From Serinicoccus chungangensis (GTDB lineage: Bacteria > Actinomycetota > Actinomycetes > Actinomycetales > Dermatophilaceae), in assembly GCF_006337125.1 (NCBI RefSeq), contig NZ_CP040887.1, positions 3,286,001 through 3,350,000 of the forward strand: a DNA stretch of 64,000 nucleotides, read 5' to 3'. The position numbers and the translations under genes are program-made. The notes beneath the pieces are model-generated. The model made no database searches, was not told where the DNA came from, and worked only from the letters and a program-made list of their open reading frames with translations. Shown here one piece after another: positions 8,000-15,461 of this stretch; position 1 is the stretch's first letter; every line of letters starts with the position of its first letter.

Positions 8000-8464
8000 A
8001 TGGCTGAGTGGCAAGCGACCGTGGAAGCAGTGGGACTGGCGATGAGCGGTGACCGGGAGGCCGGCCTCGCTGCGCTCATGAGGGCCTGGGAGGAGACTCG
8101 GGAGGGCGACCATGCGCGCCGGTGCGTCATCGCGCACTACGTGGCCGACCTCCAGCCCTCCCTCGAGGACGAGGTGCGCTGGGACGAGGTGGCGCTGGCA
8201 GAGCATGCCCAGGTCGCCGACGCCGACCTGGCGCCCGTGGGGATCACCTCAGCCGCAAACATGGCGCCCAGCCTCCATCTGAACCTCGGCGACGGCTACC
8301 TGCGCCAGGGACGACGACGCGAGGCCGAGGCCGAGCTCGAGAAGGGACTGCAGCAGCGGCACGAGCTCCCGGCGGACGGCTACGGAGACATGATCCGAGG
8401 CGGGCTGGACCGGCTGCGCTCACGACTGGACGAGGCGACCGGAGAGGAGGACCGCGAGGCGTAA
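8000..8464 (+). CDS. Tetratricopeptide-like helical protein
   Basis: 154 aa, nearly all alpha helix. The pattern of a short repeat pair (REAGLAALMRAWEETREGDH, then HLNLGDGYLRQGRRREAEAELEKG) resembles the actinobacterial TPR-like small proteins that begin with an aromatic N-terminus and contain RRCVIAHYVAD. It probably acts as a protein-protein adaptor; no catalytic residues are visible. The ATG at 8000 was selected; a GTG three codons upstream (7991) is possible. It is followed after 19 nt by the Imm5-like gene on the same strand. Confidence 0.6.
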   Translation: MAEWQATVEAVGLAMSGDREAGLAALMRAWEETREGDHARRCVIAHYVADLQPSLEDEVRWDEVALAEHAQVADADLAPVGITSAANMAPSLHLNLGDGYLRQGRRREAEAELEKGLQQRHELPADGYGDMIRGGLDRLRSRLDEATGEEDREA

Positions 8465-8483
8465 CCGGTGCCAGGATGGGTCG

Positions 8484-8993
8484 GTGATCCTGCCCGAGGT
8501 GCGTGACCCCCGTCTCGTCACGGTCCGGCGGGGTGGGCTCCTCAGCGACGCCGACCACGCCCTCCTCGCCCTGTGGGCAGCGGACTGCGCCAGCCACGTG
8601 CTGCACCTCTTCGAGCAGCAGGTCCCGGACGACCACCGCCCGCGCGACGCCATCGCCGCCGCCCGCGCCTGGGCGGCGGGGGACCTGGGGATGATGCGGG
8701 CCAGGGCGGCGGGCGGACATGCCATGGGTGCCGCCCGGACGCTGCGCGGAGCGGCCCGGTTCGCCGCCTACTCCGCCGGTCAGGCCGCCTGCGTGGGGCA
8801 CGTCGCCGAGCACGACCTCGGCGCCGCCGCCTACGCGATCAAGGCCGTCGTGGCGGCATACCCGCACGATCCGGACGCGCGCCGCGCGGAGCGCGACTGG
8901 CAGCGAGACCAGGTCCCCGGGCACCTGTCCGCCCTGGTCGTCGAGGACCAGGCTCGCCGCAACGACCTCTGCTGGTCGGTGTTCGGCGACTGA
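8484..8993 (+). CDS. Imm5-like putative immunity-family protein
   Basis: 169 aa. The sequence matches the Imm5-like pattern widespread in actinobacteria: VTVRRGGLLSDADHALLALW, ADCASHVLHLFE, the ARAAGGHAMGAARTLRGAAR helix, GAAAYAIKAV and a C-terminal NDLCWSVFGD. Family members have been proposed to be immunity proteins of polymorphic toxins, but many, including this one, have no toxin gene beside them, so the immunity role is unproven. It starts with GTG at 8484. Confidence 0.7.
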   Translation: MILPEVRDPRLVTVRRGGLLSDADHALLALWAADCASHVLHLFEQQVPDDHRPRDAIAAARAWAAGDLGMMRARAAGGHAMGAARTLRGAARFAAYSAGQAACVGHVAEHDLGAAAYAIKAVVAAYPHDPDARRAERDWQRDQVPGHLSALVVEDQARRNDLCWSVFGD

Positions 8994-9006
8994 CGGCGAG
9001 GCGGCG

Positions 9007-9558
9007 TCAGAGCACGCGCTCGAAGAGGTGGAACTGGTCCAGGTCGGTGCCCTCGTAGTGCAGGGTGTGGACGCCCAGGTCGGCGAACCCGCAGCGGGCG
9101 TAGAGCCCACGCGCCGCGGCGTTCTCGACGTAGGTGTCCAGACGGACCGCGCGACACCCCTTCTCCCTCGCCACGTCCAGCGTGGCGTCGACGAGGAAGC
9201 GCGCGACGCCCCGGCGCAGGAAGTCCGGGCACACCCCCAGGGCGTGCACCACGAGCACCCGCTCGGGAGGTGCCTCGAGGGCCCAGGACGCGCGCCGGTA
9301 GGCGTCAGGCGCGTCGTGGTTCAGCGCTACGACCCCGGCGACCCGTCCGTCCGTCGGGTCGAGCGCGAGGTACAGCTCGCCGGCGTCGACCCAGTCCTGG
9401 ACCTCGGTCTCGGTCGGGCGGTTCTCGGTGTGCCAGTGGGGGAAGTCCGCCGTCGCGGCCAGGTGGTCGATGATCCGCCGGTATGCCGCGTGCGCGGCCG
9501 CGGCGTCGCCGGGCCCTGCCTGACGAAACTCCAGGCGCACGGGCTCGTCGCGTTCCAC
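9007..9558 (-). CDS. GNAT-family N-acetyltransferase
   Basis: 183 aa. A GNAT fold with the acetyl-CoA pyrophosphate loop in LGVCPDFLRRGVARFLVDAT (V-x-P-x-x-R-R-x-G-V/A) at about 120-138, followed by the LYARCGF motif near 163-169 that closes the fold. The N-terminal RLEFRQAGPGDAAA is a typical first strand and helix. The substrate is unknown; similar small GNATs acetylate amino groups of metabolites or protein N-termini. It starts with GTG at 9558. Confidence 0.82.
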   Translation of the reverse strand: MERDEPVRLEFRQAGPGDAAAAHAAYRRIIDHLAATADFPHWHTENRPTETEVQDWVDAGELYLALDPTDGRVAGVVALNHDAPDAYRRASWALEAPPERVLVVHALGVCPDFLRRGVARFLVDATLDVAREKGCRAVRLDTYVENAAARGLYARCGFADLGVHTLHYEGTDLDQFHLFERVL

Positions 9559-9577
9559 CAGGGCAATGTAGCGAGGG

Positions 9578-10114
9578 CTACCCGGCGGGCTCGACGTCGA
9601 CCTCGAGGAGCACGCCCGTGCGGGCCTCTCGGCGGGTCTCCCCGGGGACAGGCCATTCGTCCCGGTTCAACCCGACGCGGGTCACACCCTCGTACCGAGC
9701 GTGTGGCGACTCGAAGACCCACGTGCCGCCCTGGGCGGGGTCCTGCACATACCAGCGATGCTCCGTCCACATCCGGACGACGACCCCGGGGGTGACCGGC
9801 CAGTCCATAGGCGCGAGATAGGTGTCCACGGAGAGCACCCCGGTCATCTCTCCCGGTCCTGCCGTCATCGTCAGAGGCGTCTCGCATTAGGCCGTGACGG
9901 GGCCGATCTCCAGACGGTAGGCGTCGTGGCCAAAGGACAGCCCCTCCCATCTCGGTAGGGGCGTCACCCCCACCGTGCGGTTCGTCACCAGCTCGAGAGG
10001 CCACGACCCCTCGACTCCGTGGAGGACCAGAACCTCGGAGAAGGCGTCCCCGACGGCCACGCCGTAGCCACGGTCGCCCAGCACCCAGTCCTCGCAGTGG
10101 ACCCTCAGGCGCAT
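9578..10114 (-). pseudogene. DUF6578-like protein interrupted by one in-frame stop
   Basis: Two short open frames, 10114-9887 (75 aa, MRLRVHCEDWVLGDRGYGVA...) and 9868-9578 (96 aa), lie in the same reading frame. They are separated by a single TAA at 9889-9887 plus six codons. Joined, they make one protein of about 178 aa with a strand-rich start (RVHCEDWVL, AVGDAFSEVLVL) and a conserved-looking end (PGETRREARTGVLLEVDVEP). That resembles the DUF6578 small-protein family, though this identification is tentative. Either a nonsense mutation has split one gene or these are two adjacent genes; the shared frame favours the first. Confidence 0.5.
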
Positions 10115-10133
10115 CGAGCCACCGTCCCCGTCC

Positions 10134-10547
10134 TCACGAGGCGTGCGGGCCCGCGATGTTGACCATCCAGGACACCCCGAACTCGTCGACCAGCGTGCCG
10201 AAGGTGTCGCCCCACATCTGCGGCTCCAGCGGCATGGTCACCTCACCACCCTGCGCCAGCCCGTCCCAGTAGCCGCGCAGCTCGGTCTCGTCGTCCCCGC
10301 TGAGGCTGAGCGAGACGTTGCCGTCGGAGCCGGCGGCAGGCATACCCGGAGGCGTGTCCGAGGCCATGATGACGAGACCGGAGGGAGCGACGAGCTGCGC
10401 GTGCATGATGCCGTCGGCGCCCTCGCCCTCCATGCCGTACTCACCGAAGGTGTTCATCGAGAGGTCACCACCGAAGACCTGCTGGTAACGCTGCATCGCC
10501 GCCTGGGTGGTGCCGGCGAAGGAGATGTAGGGGCTGAGCGTGGACAT
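10134..10547 (-). CDS. PhnB-like VOC family protein
   Basis: 137 aa. A glyoxalase/VOC-type protein of the PhnB subgroup: PYISFAGTTQAAMQRYQQVF (the signature start), GIMHAQLV, LVIMASD and a C-terminal WGDTFGTLVDEFGVSWMVN. PhnB-like proteins are frequent in actinobacteria and rarely have a proven substrate. A start at the ATG 10547 gives full family length. It may be co-transcribed with the broken DUF6578-like gene 19 nt downstream. Confidence 0.85.
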   Translation of the reverse strand: MSTLSPYISFAGTTQAAMQRYQQVFGGDLSMNTFGEYGMEGEGADGIMHAQLVAPSGLVIMASDTPPGMPAAGSDGNVSLSLSGDDETELRGYWDGLAQGGEVTMPLEPQMWGDTFGTLVDEFGVSWMVNIAGPHAS

Positions 10548-10633
10548 GCCGGGACCTCCCTGGTCGCTGACGGCCCATCCGTCAGGGTGAGCCGCAACCT
10601 ACTCCTGTCCACCGACACGCTCGACCCGTCGCG

Positions 10634-11665
10634 TCAGGGGGTGTCGGTGTCCCGGGCGTCCTCGTCCAGGCCGGACCGGTCGGTCGACTCGATCTCCCCG
10701 ATATGCACGAGCGCATCACCCCGGTTGACCAGCGGCGCCTCGGCGCGGCCGATGACCACGCCGTCGCGGTCGGCCTTGACGATGGCCAGCCGCTTGCCGA
10801 AGGAGTTGAACAGCTCGCCGAGCCGCTCCCCCTCGCTCACCCGCTGCCCGAGCGCGACGTCCATGTGCACGATGCCGGTGCGCCGCGCCCGGACCCAGCC
10901 GCTGCGCCAGCAGATGTCGCTGGGGCTCTCCGCGGGCTCGATCCCCACCTCCTCGGGGTCGACCATCCCGAGGTGCGCCAGCACCCGCAGCACCCCGTCG
11001 ACGCCGGCGACGATCGCCCACTCGTCGAAGCGCCACGCCTCGCCGCCCTCGTAGAGCAGCACCCGCGCGCCCCGCTCGCGGGCGGCATACCGCAGCGAGC
11101 CGTCCCGGAGCTTGGCGTGGTAGGCCACGGGCGCCCCGAACGCCTCCGCCAGCCCCCGGGTCTGCTCGTCCTCGAGGTCGCAGCGGATCTGCGGCAGGTT
11201 GGAACGCCGGTCGGCCCCGGTGTGCAGGTCGATGCCGACGTCGGAGGGGCCGATGACCTCCTTCATCATGAGGTGCGCGATCCGGCCGGCGAGCGACCCG
11301 CGCGCCGATCCGGGGAAGCTGCGGTTGAGGTCGCGGCGGTCCGGCAGGTAGCGGTCGCCCGACATGACCCCGAGCACGTTGACGATCGGCACGGCGAGGA
11401 CGGTGCCGCGGATGGTCTTGGGGTCGAGCCGGGCCAGCACCCGCCGCACCACCTCGATGCCGACGACCTCGTCGCCGTGGATCGCTGCGCTCAGCCACAG
11501 CGTCGGCCCGTCCTCCCGCCCGTGGAGCACGTGCACCGGCAGGCTCACCTCGGCTCCGGTGACCAGGCGGGAGATCGGGAGCGAGACCTCCCGGCGGCTG
11601 CCGGTCCGCACCTTGACGGTGCCGATGGGGAAGGACGGCCGCAGCCGGCGTCGGGTCGTGCTCAT
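10634..11665 (-). CDS. Succinylglutamate desuccinylase/aspartoacylase-family (M14-like) metallohydrolase
   Basis: 343 aa. The zinc site is AAIHGDEVVG near residue 60 (His and Glu ligands) with the third ligand His in GIDLHTGA near 147. The catalytic Glu is probably in LYEGGEA near 205. The C-terminal 80 residues (SGWVRARRTGIVHMDVALGQ and the strand-rich region after it) form the barrel-sandwich domain usual in AstE-like proteins. Such enzymes hydrolyse amide bonds of acyl or glutamyl amino acids. It overlaps the RimK-associated protease gene by 4 nt and is divergent from a RimK ligase. I infer it may remove what RimK adds. Confidence 0.82.
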   Translation of the reverse strand: MSTTRRRLRPSFPIGTVKVRTGSRREVSLPISRLVTGAEVSLPVHVLHGREDGPTLWLSAAIHGDEVVGIEVVRRVLARLDPKTIRGTVLAVPIVNVLGVMSGDRYLPDRRDLNRSFPGSARGSLAGRIAHLMMKEVIGPSDVGIDLHTGADRRSNLPQIRCDLEDEQTRGLAEAFGAPVAYHAKLRDGSLRYAARERGARVLLYEGGEAWRFDEWAIVAGVDGVLRVLAHLGMVDPEEVGIEPAESPSDICWRSGWVRARRTGIVHMDVALGQRVSEGERLGELFNSFGKRLAIVKADRDGVVIGRAEAPLVNRGDALVHIGEIESTDRSGLDEDARDTDTP

Positions 11666-12150
11666 CGCTTGCCCCAGTTGCGCCGCCGCACGGCCCGCTC
11701 CGGCCGGCCACCGGCGTAGCTGACCGACGGGTCGACGAGGAAGCCCTGGACCAGCGCCTCCCGCCCGACGAGCATCCGGAAGCCCATCTCGTCACGGTCG
11801 GTCAGCGTCACCTCGGCCTGCACGTCGTGGCCCCCGAGGACGAGCGGGAGGAGCACGACATACCGCTGCTCCTCGTGCCCGGAGGAGGAGCGGACCGAGC
11901 GCGAGTCGTGCACCGGCAGCTCGACGGCGACGGAGTCCTCGGCGCTCGCCTGCCACGGGTGGACGCTGAAGCTCACCCAGTCCCGCCCGCCGCGGTCGAA
12001 GCCGCGCAGGTCGAAGGCGTGGAGCGCCGAGGTCTTGGCGCCGGTGTCGATCTTGGCCTTGATCCACGGCACGTCGATCCGCGGGATCTGCACCCACTCC
12101 CGCCATCCGACGACGGCGCGATCTGTGGTGAGATGGTTCGACCCTGTCAC
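11662..12150 (-). CDS. RimK/LysX-associated retropepsin-like protease family protein
   Basis: 162 aa. It carries the hallmark KAKIDTGAKTSALHA (a DTGA motif like retroviral aspartic proteases) at about 31-45 and MGFRMLVGREAL near the end. The family is often called ATP-dependent zinc protease and is consistently linked to RimK-type ATP-grasp ligases. Its biochemical activity is poorly established. The stop overlaps the start of the AstE-like gene by 4 nt, so the two are co-translated. The start is a GTG at 12150, only 25 nt from the divergent RimK start. Confidence 0.8.
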   Translation of the reverse strand: MTGSNHLTTDRAVVGWREWVQIPRIDVPWIKAKIDTGAKTSALHAFDLRGFDRGGRDWVSFSVHPWQASAEDSVAVELPVHDSRSVRSSSGHEEQRYVVLLPLVLGGHDVQAEVTLTDRDEMGFRMLVGREALVQGFLVDPSVSYAGGRPERAVRRRNWGKR

Positions 12151-12175
12151 CCGCTCATCCTCTCAGGACTGCCCG

Positions 12176-13378
12176 ATGAAGCTCGCCATCCTGTCCCGCT
12201 CGCTGCGCGCCTACTCCACCCAACGGCTGCGGACCGCCGCCCTCGAGCGCGGCCACCAGGTCAAGGTCCTCGACACGCTGCGCTTCGGCATCGACCTGTC
12301 CGGCGACGAGCCCGACCTGCACTTCCGCGGCCGGCCGCTGTCGACCTACGACGCCGTGCTCCCCCGCGTCGGCGCGTCGGTGACCTACTTCGGGACGGCG
12401 GTGGTGCGGCAGTTCGAGCAGATGGACGTCTACACGCCCAACACCGCCAACGGCATCATGAACAGCCGCGACAAGCTGCGGGCCACCCAGATCCTGTCTC
12501 GCCACAACATCGGGATGCCGGCGACGGCGTTCGTGCGCAACCGCGCCGAGATCCCGCACGCCATCGAGATGGTCGGCGGGGCGCCGGTGGTCGTCAAGCT
12601 GCTCGAGGGCACCCAGGGGATCGGCGTCATCCTCGCCCCGACGATGAAGGTTGCCGAGGCGATCATCGAGACCCTGCACGGCACCAACCAGCAGGTGCTC
12701 ATCCAGCGCTTCGTCAAGGAGTCCAAGGGCAAGGACGTGCGGGCCCTCGTCGTCGGCGACCGGGTCGTCGCGGCGATGCGGCGGCGCGCGCAGGGCGACG
12801 AGTTCCGCTCCAACGTGCACCGCGGCGGGAGCGTGGAGCGGGTCGAGCTCGACCCGGAGTACGAGGAGATCGCCGTCCGCGCCGCCCACATCATGGGCCT
12901 GCGCGTCGCCGGCGTCGACATGCTCGAGGGCAACGACGGCCCGCTCGTCATGGAGGTCAACTCCTCCCCCGGCCTGCAGGGCATCGAGGCCGCCACCAAG
13001 CTCGACGTCGCCGGCGCGATCGTCGACTACATCGCCGACCAGTCCGGCTTCCCCGACATCGACGTGCGCCAGCGGCTCGCCGTCTCGACGGGGTATGGCG
13101 TCGCCGAAATCGCGGTCATGTCCGGCTCCGAGCTGGTCGGGCAGACGATCGAGGCCTCCGGGCTGTGGGAGAAGGACATCCAGGTGCTCACCCTGCACCG
13201 CGGCACCCGGGTGGTGCCCAACCCCTCGGGCGACAAGGTGCTCGAGGACGGCGACCGGCTGCTGTGCTTCGGCAAGCACGAGCACATGCGCTCGCTCATC
13301 CCCGCGCGGTCGCGGCGGCCCCGGCGGGTCCGCAAGCTGCCGAAGACGCCGATCCTCGAGGACGTGCCCACGGCCTGA
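12176..13378 (+). CDS. rimK: RimK-family ATP-grasp ligase fused to a TrkA-C (RCK_C) domain
   Basis: 400 aa. Residues 1-95 form the RimK pre-ATP-grasp domain (MKLAILSRS...RGHQVKVLDTLRF). About 96-290 are the ATP-grasp core: PVVVKLLEGTQGIGV, a long basic loop, and the Mg-binding MEVNSSPGLQGIEAAT. Family ligases add glutamate to protein or small-molecule carboxyls. From about 303 a TrkA-C domain follows (IAVMSGSELVGQTIEASGLW, then GDRLLCFGKHEHM), normally a ligand-sensing module of K+ channels. Canonical E. coli RimK lacks this tail. The ATG at 12176 has AGGA about 10 nt upstream. It is divergent from the protease and deacylase genes. Confidence 0.88.
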   Translation: MKLAILSRSLRAYSTQRLRTAALERGHQVKVLDTLRFGIDLSGDEPDLHFRGRPLSTYDAVLPRVGASVTYFGTAVVRQFEQMDVYTPNTANGIMNSRDKLRATQILSRHNIGMPATAFVRNRAEIPHAIEMVGGAPVVVKLLEGTQGIGVILAPTMKVAEAIIETLHGTNQQVLIQRFVKESKGKDVRALVVGDRVVAAMRRRAQGDEFRSNVHRGGSVERVELDPEYEEIAVRAAHIMGLRVAGVDMLEGNDGPLVMEVNSSPGLQGIEAATKLDVAGAIVDYIADQSGFPDIDVRQRLAVSTGYGVAEIAVMSGSELVGQTIEASGLWEKDIQVLTLHRGTRVVPNPSGDKVLEDGDRLLCFGKHEHMRSLIPARSRRPRRVRKLPKTPILEDVPTA

Positions 13379-13458
13379 GCCTGGGGTCTGTGCTCGGCGG
13401 GCACGACCGGGGGACCGGCACGAGCGGGGCGGGCCACCCGGAAGCCTGTGCGCACACG

Positions 13459-13498
13459 CGGACGGCCGGGCCCGGCGAAACCGGGGCCCGGCCGTCCG
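13459..13498. terminator. Strong hairpin terminator between convergent genes
   Basis: A perfect 15-bp inverted repeat, left arm CGGACGGCCGGGCCC at 13459-13473 and right arm at 13484-13498, with a 10-nt loop. It lies between the convergent rimK and NAD(P)-binding protein genes. There is no U-tract. Confidence 0.7.
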
Positions 13499-13508
13499 TC
13501 GGGGTGTC

Positions 13509-14171
13509 TCAGGCCGTGCGGGCCACCGCGTCGATCGGCGTGTCGCCGTTGAGGAACTCGATCATCCGGCCGCTGAGGTCGGTGCGGTCCACCGCGGCGG
13601 CCAGCACCGCGGCCACGTCGGCCCGGCTGACCTGACGACCCTCCGGCGTCTGCACGTCACCGGTGCCGTCGCCCAGCACCTCGATGCGGCCGGTCGGCTC
13701 GTCCAGGCTGAGCGCACCGGGGGCGATGATCGTCCAGTCGAGACCGCTGGCACGCAGGTGCGCGTCCGCGGCCGCCTTGGACTCGGCATACGTGAAGAAG
13801 GCGTTGTCCTCGGGCACGCCGTGGTCCTCGCGGGCCCCCAGGTAGCTGACCATGAGGTAGCGGCCGACGCCCGCGCGCTCGGCGGCGTCCATCGTCCGGA
13901 TCGCGGCGTCGCGGTCCACCGCGACGGTGCGCTCCGGGTCGCCGCCGCCGGCTCCGGCGGACCAGATGACGAGGTCGTAGCCCTCCAGCAGGGTGGTCAT
14001 CTCGTCGGTGTCCATCGACCCGACGTCCGCGACGACCGGGGTCGCCCCCGCCTCGGTGACGTCCTGCGACTGGTCCGGGTTGCGGATCACCGCGCCGACG
14101 TCGTGCCCACCCAGCAGGGGGTGCAGCAGCATGGCGATCTTTCCGTGTCCTCCGACAATGGCTATACGCAT
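13509..14171 (-). CDS. NAD(P)-binding atypical SDR
   Basis: 220 aa. A Rossmann start MRIAIVGGHGKIAMLLHPLL, then ADVGSMD, VIWSAGAGGG, a YLMVSYLGAR strand and WTIIAPGALS. This is the NAD(P)H-binding, SDR-like family that includes YwnB/HSCARG-type oxidoreductases or redox sensors. The usual YxxxK is represented by FTYAESKAAAD near residue 125. The substrate is unknown. The ATG at 14171 has no strong Shine-Dalgarno. Confidence 0.8.
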   Translation of the reverse strand: MRIAIVGGHGKIAMLLHPLLGGHDVGAVIRNPDQSQDVTEAGATPVVADVGSMDTDEMTTLLEGYDLVIWSAGAGGGDPERTVAVDRDAAIRTMDAAERAGVGRYLMVSYLGAREDHGVPEDNAFFTYAESKAAADAHLRASGLDWTIIAPGALSLDEPTGRIEVLGDGTGDVQTPEGRQVSRADVAAVLAAAVDRTDLSGRMIEFLNGDTPIDAVARTA

Positions 14172-14207
14172 ACCGGGGTCAACACCGACGCGGGGGTCAC
14201 TGTTCCG

Positions 14208-14687
14208 TCAGCGGGCCCTCCGGCCCAGACCGGCTCGGGCCGAGCGCATCATCGCGGCGTGGTTGGCGCGCAGCACCCAGCGGGCGGGCGGCAGCGCGGC
14301 CAGGTGCCGCAGCCCGGGCTTGGCCAGCAGCACCCGCTGCTCCCAGACCATGCGGCAGCCGCCGGGGGCCGGGGTGACCTGCACCTCGACATACCCCTGC
14401 AGGTCGCCGTCGACGTCGACCCGCAGCTGCCCGGTCTCCCGGTCCTCGCGCTCGCGGGTGAGGACCAGGTCGAGCGGGACGGGCAGCACGGAGCGCGCCC
14501 GCACCCGCGCGCGGTCCGGGCTCAGCTGCTCGACGCTGCGCACCTGCCGCCACCAGGACGGGTATGCCCCGAGGTCGACGAGTCGGTCCAGCACCACCGC
14601 GGGCTCGACCGGGAGGACCCAGTCCTCGCGGAAGGTGAACCAGCGGTCCCGGTCCGGAGCCTGCGGTGGGGTCGGCATACCCGTCAT
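14208..14687 (-). CDS. SRPBCC-fold protein (polyketide cyclase/dehydrase-like)
   Basis: 159 aa. Pattern of the START/SRPBCC superfamily: an N-terminal strand (FREDWVLPVEPAVV), the W-W-R-Q-V segment after the first helices (LGAYPSWWRQV), antiparallel strands and a long C-terminal helix (ANHAAMMRSARAGL). Such proteins bind lipids or aromatic ligands; no catalytic residues can be assigned. It is separated from the chelatase gene by about 30 nt on the same strand but is not an obvious part of the siroheme pathway. Confidence 0.7.
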   Translation of the reverse strand: MTGMPTPPQAPDRDRWFTFREDWVLPVEPAVVLDRLVDLGAYPSWWRQVRSVEQLSPDRARVRARSVLPVPLDLVLTREREDRETGQLRVDVDGDLQGYVEVQVTPAPGGCRMVWEQRVLLAKPGLRHLAALPPARWVLRANHAAMMRSARAGLGRRAR

Positions 14688-14716
14688 CCTCGCCGATGCG
14701 GTCCGGCCCGGGCGGC

Positions 14717-15409
14717 TCAGCGGGCCGGCTCGCCCGTCGCGGCCTCCCGGTAGCGCCGGACGACCAGGTCGCGGAGGAGGTCGTGGGTGCCGAGAGGGCC
14801 GGTGGCGACCGCGCCCCCGGCCTCGGCGATCCGCTGCGCCTTGGTCGCGAAGTAGCCGGGCGAGAGCAGGTGGGTCGCCAGCACCATGCGGGCATGCCCG
14901 GCGATCCGCAGCGCGGTGAGCGCGCAGGCCGCCCGCGGGCCGGGGCCGCTGAGGAAGGCCGTGGCGGTGGCCGTGCCCAGGCGGGAACCGACCAGCTCGG
15001 CGACCCGGGCCACCTCGGCGCGGGCGGCGTCGACGCTGGACCCGGCCCCGACCACCAGGACCGCGTCGGCGTCCGCGTCGATCTCGCGGACCCGGTCGGC
15101 CAGGGCGTCGACGACCTCGTCGGCAGCCCCGAGCGCCGGCGTCAGCGTCGACCCCGGCAGCGCCTCGAGCGCCGAGGGGACGTCGTGTTTCACGTGGTAC
15201 CCCGAGGCGAGGAAGAACGGCACCACCACCGGGTCAGTGACGTCGGCCAGCACCTCGTCCAGGGTCGGGCCGCAGACGTCGACGTAGCCGACGAGGGCGG
15301 GGACGGGCATCCCCAGCGCCGCCGCTGCGCCGTCGGCGCACCGGCGCACGACCGCCTGCCCGTCCGGGCTGGCGGTGCCGTGCGCGGCGACGACGAGGGG
15401 CCGGCTCAT
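14717..15409 (-). CDS. Sirohydrochlorin ferrochelatase-like protein (CbiX/SirB)
   Basis: 230 aa. A two-repeat CbiX fold: AAHGTASPDGQAVV holds the first metal-binding His, followed by VPFFLASGYHVKHDVPS with two further His residues, and a diverged second half (ATHLLSPGYFATKAQRI). In siroheme synthesis this enzyme inserts iron into sirohydrochlorin. It lies 52 nt downstream of the sirC-cobA fusion and completes the route from uroporphyrinogen III to siroheme in this operon. Start at the ATG 15409; the frame upstream is only open by chance. Confidence 0.82.
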   Translation of the reverse strand: MSRPLVVAAHGTASPDGQAVVRRCADGAAAALGMPVPALVGYVDVCGPTLDEVLADVTDPVVVPFFLASGYHVKHDVPSALEALPGSTLTPALGAADEVVDALADRVREIDADADAVLVVGAGSSVDAARAEVARVAELVGSRLGTATATAFLSGPGPRAACALTALRIAGHARMVLATHLLSPGYFATKAQRIAEAGGAVATGPLGTHDLLRDLVVRRYREAATGEPAR

Positions 15410-15461
15410 GCGGTGCTGCGGGTGAGCGGTCGGGTGATCCGGGCGGCGGTCGGGGTCCGGC

